Of a stretch of DNA of 64,000 nt, positions 24,720 to 38,039 are shown in pieces; the first letter of the stretch is position 1; each line of letters begins with the position of its first letter. The notes beneath the pieces are model-generated. The model saw nothing but the letters and a program-made list of their open reading frames with translations. It was not told the DNA's origin and ran no database searches. Source of the DNA: Planctomycetota bacterium (GTDB lineage Bacteria > Planctomycetota > UBA1135 > UBA2386); contig JADJWQ010000005.1 in the NCBI GenBank assembly GCA_016716265.1, positions 40,777 to 104,776 of the forward strand, read 5' to 3'. The position numbers were made by a program, and so were the translations under genes.

Positions 24720-25819
24720 CGCCGGAAGTACAGCACCAGCAGACCGGCGAGCAGCGCCATGCCGGCGAGCAGCGTCACATAGCCGTAGCGCCAACCGAGC
24801 TCGGGCATGTTCCAGGGCGACGCGCCGCGGTCGAAGTTCATGCCGTAGAGCGACGCCAGGAACGACAGCGGGATGAAGATCGTCGAGATGACGGTCAGCA
24901 CCTTCATCGTCTGGTTCATCCGCGTGTCGGTGAGCAGCACGTGCAGCTCCATGACCGAGTCGGACTCCTCGCGCAGGAGCTCCAGCAGGTCGAGCAGCCG
25001 CGCGACGTGGTCCGCGCAGTCGCGCAGGTAGACGTCGATCGTGTCCTCGATCGCGTCGATCTCCTCGTGGCGGAGGCGCGCGAGCAGGTCGCGGGTCGGG
25101 CGCAGCTGGCGCCGCAGCGAGCCGATGCGGCGCTTGGTCGCGTGCAGCGCGGCGAGGTGGATGCCCGACGGATCGCGCGTCACGTCGTCCTCGATCGCCG
25201 CGAGCCGCTCGGCGAGCTCCTCCAGCACGGGGAAGAACGCGTCGACCGCGGTGTCGACGATCGCGTAGAGCAGGTAGCCCGGCCCGAGCCCGCGGATGCG
25301 CTGGCCACCCCGCCGCATGCGCTCGCGCACCGGGTCGAGCAGCTTCGAGTGGTTCTCCTCGAAGCTGACCAGCAGACGGTCGCGCAGGAACAGCGCGAGC
25401 TGGTGCGTGACCGCGGGGTCGTCCGGCTCGATCGCCGGCACGCGGAGGACGACGAACACGCCGCCGTCGTCGAACAGCTCGAGCTTCGGACGCTGGTCGA
25501 CGTGCACGACGTCCTCGAGCGACAGCGGGTGCATGCCGACGCGCTCGCCGACCGCCTGGAGCAGCACGGAGTCGCTGAGGCCCTGGACCTGCAGCCAGAC
25601 CGCCTCGCCGCGCCGCAGGTCGTGCAGCGCGGTCTCGATCGCGGCGGCGCCCAGCGGCTGGGACTGGTCGTGGTGGTCCTGTCCGTAGCGCACCACCACG
25701 CAGTTCGACGGTCCGGCCGTCGGCGGAGTGCCGACGAGCCCCGGCGCCGCCCCGGGCTCGATCGCCCGGCGCTGCAGCCGCCGCCGCTTGGAACCCGCCG
25801 AGCGTCCTCGATGTGCCAT
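24602..25819 (-). CDS. corA: CorA-family divalent cation transporter
   Basis: 405 residues. The cytoplasmic domain spans about 40-330 (LSLEDVVHVDQRPKLELFDD is the typical N-domain motif). Two membrane helices follow: TVISTIFIPLSFLASLYGMN, ending in the family GMN selectivity signature, and YVTLLAGMALLAGLLVLYF. Pentameric CorA proteins carry Mg2+, Co2+ or Zn2+. The C-terminus after the second helix is Pro/Ala-rich and about 35 residues long, unusual since CorA normally ends a few residues after the helix. This tail is encoded antisense to the MscS Gly-rich tail (118 bp overlap). Confidence 0.93.
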   Translation of the reverse strand: MAHRGRSAGSKRRRLQRRAIEPGAAPGLVGTPPTAGPSNCVVVRYGQDHHDQSQPLGAAAIETALHDLRRGEAVWLQVQGLSDSVLLQAVGERVGMHPLSLEDVVHVDQRPKLELFDDGGVFVVLRVPAIEPDDPAVTHQLALFLRDRLLVSFEENHSKLLDPVRERMRRGGQRIRGLGPGYLLYAIVDTAVDAFFPVLEELAERLAAIEDDVTRDPSGIHLAALHATKRRIGSLRRQLRPTRDLLARLRHEEIDAIEDTIDVYLRDCADHVARLLDLLELLREESDSVMELHVLLTDTRMNQTMKVLTVISTIFIPLSFLASLYGMNFDRGASPWNMPELGWRYGYVTLLAGMALLAGLLVLYFRRQGWIGARGSRGPTVPAPPPAPPAPPVPSAPSLPPPPSG

Positions 25820-25830
25820 GTGCCAGCGCG

Positions 25831-25908
25831 TGACTTCCGATCGGTACCGCGTACGGATCGGAAGTCACGCGAGGCTTCCGATCCGTACGCGGTACCGATC
25901 GGAAGTCA
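25831..25908. repeat. 34-bp perfect inverted repeat with 10-bp spacer
   Basis: Left arm 25831-25864 and right arm 25875-25908 are exact reverse complements. Each arm is internally near-palindromic, with acttccgatc at one end and gatcggaag at the other. The right arm includes the stop codon of the glutamine-synthetase-like gene, and the left arm ends 12 bp before the corA start (both genes on the minus strand). It could work as a strong intrinsic hairpin terminator or attenuator, or be a genome-wide intergenic palindrome; no T-run is present. Confidence 0.85.
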
Positions 25909-27453
25909 ATGCTTGTGGAGGTCCTTGTGCATCAGGCGGCGGCTCTGGGCCAGGCGCTCGGCGGCGGGCAGGCCGCGCAGCTTCTCCTCGAGGCCGAGGT
26001 CGCTCTCGTCCTCGAGCTGGCGGCAGACGATGTCGATCAGTCGGGGCGGCATACCGCGCTCCTCGAAGAACGCGCGGTGCGCGCGGAGCTCGCGCGCGGC
26101 GGCGACCGCCGTGTCGGGCAGGTGCTGGTAGCCGTCGCCGTCGACCTCCGCGCCGGGGACGACCTGCAGGCGCTGCGCGAACTCGCGCGCGGTGCCCGAC
26201 TCGAGCCCGGCCGACGCGCACATCGCGACCGCCGCCAGCAGCACCAGAGGGTGCGCGCTGCCGTCCGGGCTGCGGTACTCGACCGTCGGTCGCGCCAGCG
26301 CGCCCGGCAGGCTGCCGCGCTCGCGCGGGTTCATCGTCCGATCGAGCCGCTGGCTGCACGCGAAGTCGAGCGGCACACGGATCAGCGTGGCGCGGTTGCG
26401 GTGGCCCCAACACACCCGGGTCGGCGCCTCCTGGCCCGGCACGAGCCGCAGGAAGCTCGCGGCGACCGAGCTGCCGAACGCGGTCAGCGGACCGGCCCGC
26501 TCGAGCAGCCCGCCGATCAGCCGCAGCGCGTCGTCCGACAGCTCGCCGTCGTCGCGCCGCATGACGTTGCGACCCTCGCGCCGCACCGCGAGGTGCAGGT
26601 GCATGCCATTGCCGGCCATGCCCTCGTCGAGCTTCGGCAGGAACGTGACCGTCGCCGCGTGCCGCGCCGCGATCGCGCGGATCAGCCAGCGCGCGACGGT
26701 CAGCCACGCGCCGAGGTCCTCGATCGGCATCAGGTCGAACTCGAGCTCGTACTGCTCGACCCGACAGCCGTCGATCTCCGGCTCGTGCGACTCCAGCCGA
26801 CCGATGTAGCCCACCTCGCTGTGGCAGTACTTGACGCGCCCGGTCACCGCGCTGACCGCACGCAGGATCTCGTCGACCACCGGCCGCGACGCGAGGTACG
26901 GGCTCGACTGGTGGTAGTTGCGCTGCGGGCGACCCTGGAACCGCGGGTGGTCGGGCCGCGTGCACACGTAGAACTCCAGCTCGGCGAGCGCGTCGAGATC
27001 GCCACCCGACACGTCGCGGAAGTGCCGCGCGGCGTGCGCGAGGACATTGTCGGGCGTGGCGGCCGCCGGCTTGCCGTCGGCATCCGCGAAACGGCAGACG
27101 ATCTGCAACTCGTCCTCCTGCCACGGGTCGAGGAACGCCCATGAGTAGACCGGCACCACGTAGAGGTCGCTCGCCGTCGCCGGCAGCATCCGTGGGAACA
27201 GGCTCGAGCCGTCGACGCGCTCGCCGGTCGCCAGGATGCGGTCGAGATAGGCGCGATCGTTGACCGGCAGCCGCAGCTCCTTGAGCTTCCCGTCGAGCGC
27301 CGGATAGCGGAAGTTCACGACGCGCACGCCGTCGCGCAGGCACAGCTCGAGCAGATCCTCGCGCTGCCACTCCTCGGGCGGCTTGCGCAGCCTGCGCACC
27401 AGCGGACGGACATCGTGCTCCACGGACGGGACGGGTTCGAACATCGAAGGCAT
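25906..27453 (-). CDS. Glutamine-synthetase-family protein (GlnA-like)
   Basis: 515 residues. The beta-grasp N-domain (VRVVNFRYPALDGKLKEL) and catalytic domain motifs are present: LEFYVC for the ExE metal ligands, EQYELEFDLMPIEDL for the NE..... substrate region, GNGMHLHLAVRR for the ATP-site His motif, LRLVPGQEAPTRVCWGHRNR, and VEYRSPDGSAHPL for the final ligand region. The spacing fits GlnT/PuuA-like paralogues rather than the housekeeping type I enzyme, and no adenylylation Tyr loop is evident. It probably ligates ammonia or an amine to glutamate's gamma carboxyl. It sits alone upstream of corA. Confidence 0.85.
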   Translation of the reverse strand: MPSMFEPVPSVEHDVRPLVRRLRKPPEEWQREDLLELCLRDGVRVVNFRYPALDGKLKELRLPVNDRAYLDRILATGERVDGSSLFPRMLPATASDLYVVPVYSWAFLDPWQEDELQIVCRFADADGKPAAATPDNVLAHAARHFRDVSGGDLDALAELEFYVCTRPDHPRFQGRPQRNYHQSSPYLASRPVVDEILRAVSAVTGRVKYCHSEVGYIGRLESHEPEIDGCRVEQYELEFDLMPIEDLGAWLTVARWLIRAIAARHAATVTFLPKLDEGMAGNGMHLHLAVRREGRNVMRRDDGELSDDALRLIGGLLERAGPLTAFGSSVAASFLRLVPGQEAPTRVCWGHRNRATLIRVPLDFACSQRLDRTMNPRERGSLPGALARPTVEYRSPDGSAHPLVLLAAVAMCASAGLESGTAREFAQRLQVVPGAEVDGDGYQHLPDTAVAAARELRAHRAFFEERGMPPRLIDIVCRQLEDESDLGLEEKLRGLPAAERLAQSRRLMHKDLHKH

Positions 27454-27566
27454 CGCCAGGGGTCGGGGAGCCGCCAGCGTGCCCTGCGCCGGTCACGGCG
27501 GCCACTCGTGGATTCCACTCTCCGCCGGCGCCACGACTCCCGACACCGCCCCGCTATGCTGCCGCG

Positions 27567-29024
27567 ATGCCCGTCCGCGTCCGCCCGTTCGCGCTCACCG
27601 CGCTGCTCGTCGCCGGCACCGCCGCGACGCTGCCGGCGCAGTTCCGCCCCGAGGAGCGCTACGACCTCGGGCTGCGCCTGCGCCGGTTCGAGCGCGCGTG
27701 GGCGGCGACCGCGCCCGGCGCGCCGGCGCGCGACGTCGCGCGGCAGTGCGCGCAGCGGTCCGTCACCGCGTTCTTCGCGATGAACGCCCGCGGCGCGGGC
27801 GCCGCCCTCGACGAAGGCTGGCTGGCGCTGACGCGCGACGGCACCGAGGCCGACGCTCGCCGCGCGGCGGTCGCGCCGCTCGGGGCGCGGGTCGCGCGCC
27901 GGATCGTCGCACCCGGCGAGGCGATCGACGTCGCGATCCTGGGCCTCGACGCGATCGAACGGACCGCAGACCCCGCGCAGCCGCACGCGGAGCTGGTCGC
28001 CGAGTTCGCGGGCGTCACCCGCGTCGCCACCGGCGAGGAGCTCGCGCTCGCGGCGACGGCACCGGGCGACTACGCGCTGCAGGTCGGCCTGCGCACCGGG
28101 CCCGAGCCGGGCGGAACGCGGTGGGCACCGCCGGTGTCCGTGTCGGTCGTCGCCGACGCCGACGCGCACGTCGCCGCGCTCGAGCGCGAGCTGGCGGACG
28201 CCGACGCCCGGCTCGGCGACGGCGCCCGCTCGCTCGAGGCCGAGAGCCTGCGCGGCCTGACCCGGCTGCTCGGGGCGCTCGCACGCGGCCAGGCCCACGA
28301 GACCGACGTGCCCGCGGCCCGGCTGTTCGCGGCCGCCGACGCGCTGGGGACGGCGCTGCGCGAGGGCGACCGCTACCCGACCGACGCGCACCCGGGCGAG
28401 CACTGGCTGCGGGTGCCGACCGGCAACCGGGCGCTCGCGGTCCGCCTGCTGGTGCCGCCGCGCGCCGCGGACGACCGCGCGCCCAGGCCGTTGATCGTCG
28501 CGCTGCACGGCATGGGCGGCAGCGAGCACCTGTTCTTCGACGGCTACGGCGACGGCCTGCTGATCCGGCTCGCCGCGGCCCGCGGCGCCTACGTGGTCGC
28601 GCCGCGCGCGATGCCGGCGGGGGCGGCCGAGGCGCTCGTCGAGGCGCTCGCCGAGCGGTTCGCGATCGACCGCGGCCGCGTCTACGCGGTCGGCCACTCG
28701 ATGGGCGCCGCGACCGCGGTCGGCGCGGCTTCGCGCTTCCCCGCGCTGTTCGCGAAGGTCGCGCTGCTCGGCGGTGGCGGTTCGCCCACGGACCCGGCAG
28801 CGCTGCGCGCGGTGCCGTTCCTGATCGCGCCCGGCGAGCACGACTTCGCGCGCCGCGGCGCCGAGCAGCTCGCCCGCGCGCTCGATGCCGCCGGGGTGCC
28901 GGTGACGCTGCGCGTGGTGCCGGGCGTCGAGCACCTGCTGGTCGTCGAGGAGGCGCTGCCGGCGACCGTCGCCTGGCTGTTCGGCGACGCCGGTGCCGAG
29001 CCGCCGCGACGCCGCGACCGCTGA
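27567..29024 (+). CDS. Secreted alpha/beta hydrolase
   Basis: 485 residues. It has an N-terminal signal peptide (PVRVRPFALTALLVAGTAAT, then LPAQ). An unknown, Ala/Asp/Arg-rich region covers about 30-270. The C-terminal hydrolase domain shows PLIVALHGMGGSEHLFF for the oxyanion region, VYAVGHSMGAATAVG for the GxSxG nucleophile elbow, an Asp in PFLIAPGEHDFARRG, and a His in VVPGVEHLLVVEEA. It resembles the LpqC/PHB-depolymerase-like esterases. Exported activity on an ester is likely; the substrate is unknown. It is divergent from the glutamine-synthetase gene, with a 113-bp shared upstream region. Confidence 0.82.
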   Translation: MPVRVRPFALTALLVAGTAATLPAQFRPEERYDLGLRLRRFERAWAATAPGAPARDVARQCAQRSVTAFFAMNARGAGAALDEGWLALTRDGTEADARRAAVAPLGARVARRIVAPGEAIDVAILGLDAIERTADPAQPHAELVAEFAGVTRVATGEELALAATAPGDYALQVGLRTGPEPGGTRWAPPVSVSVVADADAHVAALERELADADARLGDGARSLEAESLRGLTRLLGALARGQAHETDVPAARLFAAADALGTALREGDRYPTDAHPGEHWLRVPTGNRALAVRLLVPPRAADDRAPRPLIVALHGMGGSEHLFFDGYGDGLLIRLAAARGAYVVAPRAMPAGAAEALVEALAERFAIDRGRVYAVGHSMGAATAVGAASRFPALFAKVALLGGGGSPTDPAALRAVPFLIAPGEHDFARRGAEQLARALDAAGVPVTLRVVPGVEHLLVVEEALPATVAWLFGDAGAEPPRRRDR

Positions 29025-29178
29025 GCTCCCGCGCGGCGTCCACGCGCACCCGCAGCGCGAAAACCGCCGGCCGGACGTGGCGTTACCGCCAGCCGAGCGA
29101 CCGCCGCGCGCGTGTTCCACCGCGCGCACCGGCGATCTATAACCGCCGGACTCCACTCCAACCGGGCCCCTCGCCTCC

Positions 29179-32058
<2,880 letters not shown>

Positions 32059-32153
32059 TCCGGACGCTCGGATCGCGATCGGACCAGGCTCGGATCGGGA
32101 TCGACTCGACGCGGCGGCTTGCGTGAGCGCGCGGCGCGGCGGAACCTTCCGCC

Positions 32154-32606
32154 GTGACCGCCAGCGAATCCGCCGACCGCCGCCGTGCCGACGACCGCCG
32201 CCAGCGTCCCACGCCGATGCTGTCGCGGTTCTGGCTGCGCGGGCGCCGGCGCGGGGCGCGGCGCACCTGCGAGGCACAGGGCATCTACGTCGACCGCTAC
32301 ACGCGCACCGAATGGGCGCTGTGCGCGGCGATCCTCGCGCTGTCGCTGGCCGACCTCGCGCTGACGTGGCGGCACCTCGCGCGCGGCGGCGAGGAGGCCA
32401 ACCCGCTGCTCGATTGGGTCCTCGCCACGGCGGGCGGCTGGGCGTTCTCGCTCACCAAGGTGGCGCTGACGACGGTGCCGCTCCTGTGGCTCCTGCTACA
32501 CGTGCGGTTCCGCCGCGTGCGGCCGGCGCTCTTCGGCCTGCTGCTCGCCTACGCGCTGGTGCTCGCCTGGCACGCGGTCGTCGTGCTCGATGGCGCGAGC
32601 GCCTGA
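32154..32606 (+). CDS. DUF5658-like membrane protein
   Basis: 150 residues from a GTG at 32154. After a basic 45-residue start, three hydrophobic segments occur: ALCAAILALSLADLALTWRH (ending in the family-like D-x-x-LT signature), a segment around GGWAFSLTKVALTTVPLLWL, and FGLLLAYALVLAWHAVVVL. The EANPLLDW segment after the first helix is also found in DUF5658 proteins. Function unknown; it is an integral membrane protein that could sit as a small complex. It follows gcvP by 95 bp. Confidence 0.7.
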   Translation: MTASESADRRRADDRRQRPTPMLSRFWLRGRRRGARRTCEAQGIYVDRYTRTEWALCAAILALSLADLALTWRHLARGGEEANPLLDWVLATAGGWAFSLTKVALTTVPLLWLLLHVRFRRVRPALFGLLLAYALVLAWHAVVVLDGASA

Positions 32607-32698
32607 CGACCGGGTGCACCGCCGGCGCATTGTCCCAACCTCGTGTCCGGGCCGGTCGAGGCTCGACGACACGCGCGCACCCGGGTCGACTTGCAGGC

Positions 32699-33637
32699 GT
32701 GTTCCGCCGCATCGCCACCGTGTCGTTGTGTGCCCTCGCCTGGTCCGGCGGTGTCACCGCCGGTGCCGTCGCGGTGCTCGCCGCGCAGCAGGATCCGCCG
32801 CCGCCCGCGGAGCCGCCGCCACCGACCCCGCCCAAGGACGGCGAGGAGCACCTGTCGCCCCGCGAGCTCGCGCGCCGCGCCGCCAAGGACATCAAGGCGG
32901 CGATCGCCGCCGGCGTGCGCGACGACATCCTCGCGGTCTACCGCAGCCAGGGTCTGATCGACGACCGCGACGTCGCGCGTGCGCTCGGTGACGCCGTCGA
33001 CTCCGAGGACGAGGTCGTGCGCTGGGCGACCGTGCTGACGCTGCGCTACAACCCGAACCACGCGGCGGTCAGCGAGCTGCGCGCGGCGCTGCGCGTGCCG
33101 GCGATCCAGGCTTCCGAACCATTGACGGCCGAGGTGCTGCTCGCCATCGGCCAGCACGCCGACGAGCGCATGCTGCCGCTGCTGACCGAGGGCTTCGGTC
33201 CGGCCAAGGAGCCCGAGGCGCTGACCGATGCGCGCATCGACGCGGTCGGCCGGCTGCAGAATCGCGATGCGATCGACGCGCTGATCAAGTTCGGGCGCTC
33301 GGGCTTCGCGAAGGGGCACGAGGAGCGCATCTGTCGCGCGCTGCAGGCCCAGACCTGCGAGGACCTCGGCACCGAGCTACGCCCATGGGTCCTGTGGTGG
33401 AACCAGGGCAAGAAGACCTGGCGGCTGCCCGAGCCGATCCCCGCTCCACCGGCCGACTGGGCCGCGCAATGGGAGCCACCGACGCCGGAGCGCCTGTTCG
33501 ACCGGATCCCGGGCTACGGCCGCGCGATCCAGGTCGATCGGCCAGACCCCGACCGCGAGCGCGGCCGCGGTCGCGGCCGGCCGCCCGGCGGCGGCGGCGC
33601 ACCGGAGGGTCGGCGACCGCCCGGCGGCTCGGGCTGA
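32699..33637 (+). CDS. Secreted HEAT-repeat-like protein
   Basis: 312 residues from the GTG at 32699, giving a signal peptide (FRRIATVSLCALAWSGGVTA, cleavage near VLAAQ). A Pro-rich spacer (PPPPAEPPPPTPP) is followed by helical repeats reminiscent of HEAT/PBS repeats (SEDEVVRWATVLTLRYNP, LTAEVLLAIGQHADERML, RIDAVGRLQNRDAIDALI). The tail is Arg/Gly/Pro-rich. Such proteins are common scaffolds in the planctomycete envelope. No enzyme motif is seen. The frame is open upstream but the signal peptide fixes the start. Confidence 0.65.
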   Translation: MFRRIATVSLCALAWSGGVTAGAVAVLAAQQDPPPPAEPPPPTPPKDGEEHLSPRELARRAAKDIKAAIAAGVRDDILAVYRSQGLIDDRDVARALGDAVDSEDEVVRWATVLTLRYNPNHAAVSELRAALRVPAIQASEPLTAEVLLAIGQHADERMLPLLTEGFGPAKEPEALTDARIDAVGRLQNRDAIDALIKFGRSGFAKGHEERICRALQAQTCEDLGTELRPWVLWWNQGKKTWRLPEPIPAPPADWAAQWEPPTPERLFDRIPGYGRAIQVDRPDPDRERGRGRGRPPGGGGAPEGRRPPGGSG

Positions 33638-33664
33638 GCCCTGCCCGGCACCGCGCGCGCCGCC

Positions 33665-34672
33665 TCACGCGACGTCGAGGACGACCCGGAAGCGCGCCGC
33701 GCCGCTCATCATGCGGTCGTAGCCCCGCTGTGCGTCGGCGAGCGGGAACCGCTCGATCATCGGCCGCACGCCGCTGCGCAGCGCGAACTCGAGCGCCTCG
33801 GTCGAGTCGGCGGCGGTACCCGACGACCAGCCCTGCACGCGCGCATCGCGCGAGATCAGGTCGATCGCACCGATCTGCAGCGGCTCGAACGGCGCACCGA
33901 CGATCATCAGGCAGCCCTCGATGCCGAGGCCCGGCACGAGCTGCGAGATCGCCGGTGCATTGGGGGCGGTCGCGAGGATCACCTGTGCACCACCCAGCTC
34001 CGTCAATTGCGCGCCGGGATCGGCGGCCGCCGCGTCGACGTAGTGCTGGGCGCCGAGCTGCTCGGCGAACTCGCGCTTGTCGGCGCCGCGCGACACCGCC
34101 GCGACGCGGAAGCCCATCGCCTTCGCGTACTGGACGCCGAGGTGCCCGAGCCCGCCGAGCCCCTGGATCGCCACCAGATCGCCGGGCCGCGCCCCCGCAT
34201 TGCGGAGCGCATTGAAGGTCGTGACGCCGGCGCACAGCAGCGGTGCCGCCTCCGCCCAATCGAGCCCGGCGGGCACGCGCGCCGCCGCGATCGCCGGCGC
34301 GATCATCGACTCCTGGTAGCCGCCGTCGTGCGTGATGCCGGTGATCGCTCCCGACTGGCAGTGGATGAACTTGCCGCGCAGGCAGGCCGGGCAGGTGCCG
34401 TCGTGGCCGCCGTGCCAGCCGAGGCCGACGCGGTCGCCGACCGCCAGGTGCCCCACGCCGGGACCCACGGCGTCGACGACGCCGGCCACCTCGTGCCCCG
34501 GCACGCGCGGCAGCGCCAGGCCGGGCCACAGCGCGTCCTTGACGAAGTGGTCGCTGTGGCAGACGCCGCAGGCGTGGACGCGGACACGGATCTCGCCGGC
34601 CCCGGGCTCGCGGGGTTCGCGCTGCTCGAGTTGGAAGGGCTGATCGGCAGCCCGGACGACCATCGCTCGCAT
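33665..34672 (-). CDS. Zinc-dependent alcohol dehydrogenase (AdhP-like)
   Basis: 335 residues from the ATG at 34672. The catalytic-zinc region is GVCHSDHFVKDALWP and GHEVAGVVDAVGPGV. The structural-zinc loop GGHDGTCPACLRGKFIHC retains three of the usual four Cys. The NAD(P) Rossmann motif is IQGLGGLGHLGVQYAKAMG. It is a class of zinc alcohol dehydrogenase oxidising primary alcohols or reducing aldehydes with NAD(P). It is divergent from the cNMP-binding aspartase, with a 218-bp upstream region in which nothing regulatory is recognised. Confidence 0.9.
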   Translation of the reverse strand: MRAMVVRAADQPFQLEQREPREPGAGEIRVRVHACGVCHSDHFVKDALWPGLALPRVPGHEVAGVVDAVGPGVGHLAVGDRVGLGWHGGHDGTCPACLRGKFIHCQSGAITGITHDGGYQESMIAPAIAAARVPAGLDWAEAAPLLCAGVTTFNALRNAGARPGDLVAIQGLGGLGHLGVQYAKAMGFRVAAVSRGADKREFAEQLGAQHYVDAAAADPGAQLTELGGAQVILATAPNAPAISQLVPGLGIEGCLMIVGAPFEPLQIGAIDLISRDARVQGWSSGTAADSTEALEFALRSGVRPMIERFPLADAQRGYDRMMSGAARFRVVLDVA

Positions 34673-34890
34673 GGTGCTGAACTCGCTCTGCAGGGTCGGG
34701 GGGGATCGAGGGAGGCGCGGCCCGCAAGCCACGGGGCGACGCGCCGGCCGCTCCCGGTGCCCCGGCTTCGCCGGCACGCCGGCCTGGATGCTGCGCCCCG
34801 TGCGGCTTCCGCGCCAGCATCTTGCGCGCGCGGCACCCGCCAGCGATGACACGGCGACGGCCGGCCGGGCGCCGCGCCGTCCCACCCGCC

Positions 34891-36762
<1,872 letters not shown>

Positions 36763-36769
36763 CCGGCCC

Positions 36770-37480
36770 TCAACGGGCCGCGCCGGACGGCGGCGCCTGC
36801 AGCAGCCGGACCGCGCCGGCGACGACCGCGGTCTCGGTGCGGAGCGTCAGCGGGCCGAGGCTGCGCGCCGCGAAGCCGGCCGCGGCGAGCAGCTCGAGCT
36901 CGGCGGCGGTCAGGCCGCCCTCCGGGCCGACCACGAGCAGCGCCTCGGACGCGTCGCTCGGGCCGAGCTCGAGCGGCGCGGTTGCCGCGACGAAGCGCGC
37001 GGCCGGCAGCGGCCCGGCACACAGCTCGGCGAGCGTCGCGGCGGGCTCGAGCGCCGGCAGCGTCGCGCGGTCGCACTGCGCGCAGGCCTCGATCAGCACG
37101 CGGCGCCAGTGCGCGATCGGCTCGGGGGCGCGCCGGGCACGCTCGGTGAGCAACGGCCGAAAGCTCGCGACGCCGGCCTCGGTGCCGTGCGCGAGCAGCC
37201 AGTCCGCGTGCGCCTTGCGCGGCATCGCGCAGGCGACGTGCACGGCCAGGCGCGGCGAGCGGCCGAGCGGCGGCTCGCACGGCGCCCCGACGTCGACCTG
37301 CAGCTCGCGCGTGCCGACCGCGCGGACCGCCGCGCGCACCTCGCCGCCCGCACCGTCGAACAGCACGACCGCGTCGCCGGCCGCGAGGCGCACGATCCGG
37401 CCGAGGTGGTGGCCGAGGCGCGGGCTCAGCGTGGCGGGCCCCGGGGGCGGCAGCGGGCGGACGAACAGGCGGCGCGCCAT
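36770..37480 (-). CDS. rsmE: 16S rRNA m3U1498 methyltransferase (second copy)
   Basis: 236 residues. The N-terminal PUA-like portion (LGHHLGRIVRLAAGDAVVLF) and SPOUT domain are present, with VGPEGGLTAAELELLAAAGF and the canonical LGPLTLRTETAVVAGAV. The EACAQCDRATLP segment matches the substrate-binding loop of RsmE. This one keeps the consensus LRTETA missing from the paralogue at 20389-21144, so it is the better candidate for the true U1498 enzyme. It converges on the aspartase fusion gene, with a 7-bp gap. Confidence 0.9.
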   Translation of the reverse strand: MARRLFVRPLPPPGPATLSPRLGHHLGRIVRLAAGDAVVLFDGAGGEVRAAVRAVGTRELQVDVGAPCEPPLGRSPRLAVHVACAMPRKAHADWLLAHGTEAGVASFRPLLTERARRAPEPIAHWRRVLIEACAQCDRATLPALEPAATLAELCAGPLPAARFVAATAPLELGPSDASEALLVVGPEGGLTAAELELLAAAGFAARSLGPLTLRTETAVVAGAVRLLQAPPSGAAR

Positions 37481-37562
37481 GGTGGTCGCCCAGTGTCGCG
37501 CGGCGCGCGGCGCGACTGAAGTCCACCGCGGTCGCGGCGCCGCAGTGCACTATCCTGCCGCG

Positions 37563-38039
37563 ATGCCCCGCCCCCGCCCGCTCCCGCCGCTGCGGACCCT
37601 GTCGCCGCTCGCCGTGTCACTGCTCGCCCTGTCGCTGCTCGTCCCGTGCGGCTGCGGCGCCGCGCCCGCGATCGACCCGACGACCGTCGAGGGTCGGCTG
37701 ACCGAGCCGGCGCAGCTGGTCGGGACCAGCTGGCGGCTGACCATGATCGACGGCGCGCCGGCCACGCCGGGCGTCACCTCCCGCCTCGCGTTCGACCGCG
37801 AGGGCGTGCGCGGCAACGGCGGCGTCAACAGCTTCGGGGCCGCCTGGGCACTCGACGCGAACGGCCTGCGCTTCGGTCCGCCGCTGTGCACCAAGATGGC
37901 CGGCCCGCCGGCCGCAATGGCGCAGGAGAGCCGCTTCCTGAACGTGCTCGGCGAGGTCGACGGCGCGCGCCGCGAGGCCGGCCGCCTGCGGCTGACCCGC
38001 GGCAGCGCGACGGTCCTGGAGCTCGAGCCGGACGCGTGA
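37563..38039 (+). CDS. META-domain (HslJ/DUF306-like) lipoprotein
   Basis: 158 residues. A signal of the lipoprotein type (SLLALSLLVPCGCG, with a lipobox-like end before Cys) is followed by a META domain: LVGTSWRLTMIDGAPA, SRLAFDREGVRGNGGVNSF, LCTKMAGPPAAMAQESRFL and a final ATVLELEP strand. HslJ-like proteins are envelope stress-linked in enterobacteria; the role here is unknown. Its stop overlaps the GTG of the downstream fusion enzyme (GTGA), implying translational coupling. Confidence 0.8.
   Translation: MPRPRPLPPLRTLSPLAVSLLALSLLVPCGCGAAPAIDPTTVEGRLTEPAQLVGTSWRLTMIDGAPATPGVTSRLAFDREGVRGNGGVNSFGAAWALDANGLRFGPPLCTKMAGPPAAMAQESRFLNVLGEVDGARREAGRLRLTRGSATVLELEPDA

Noticed and set aside
21771..25868. 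Minus-strand 1365-codon open frame
   Set aside because: It is antisense to MscS and spans corA; composition (Arg, Gln, His, Glu-rich without motifs) is that of a GC-rich shadow.
29025..29178. Glycine riboswitch before gcvP
   Set aside because: No GGAGAG...CACC-type core or paired aptamers could be found.
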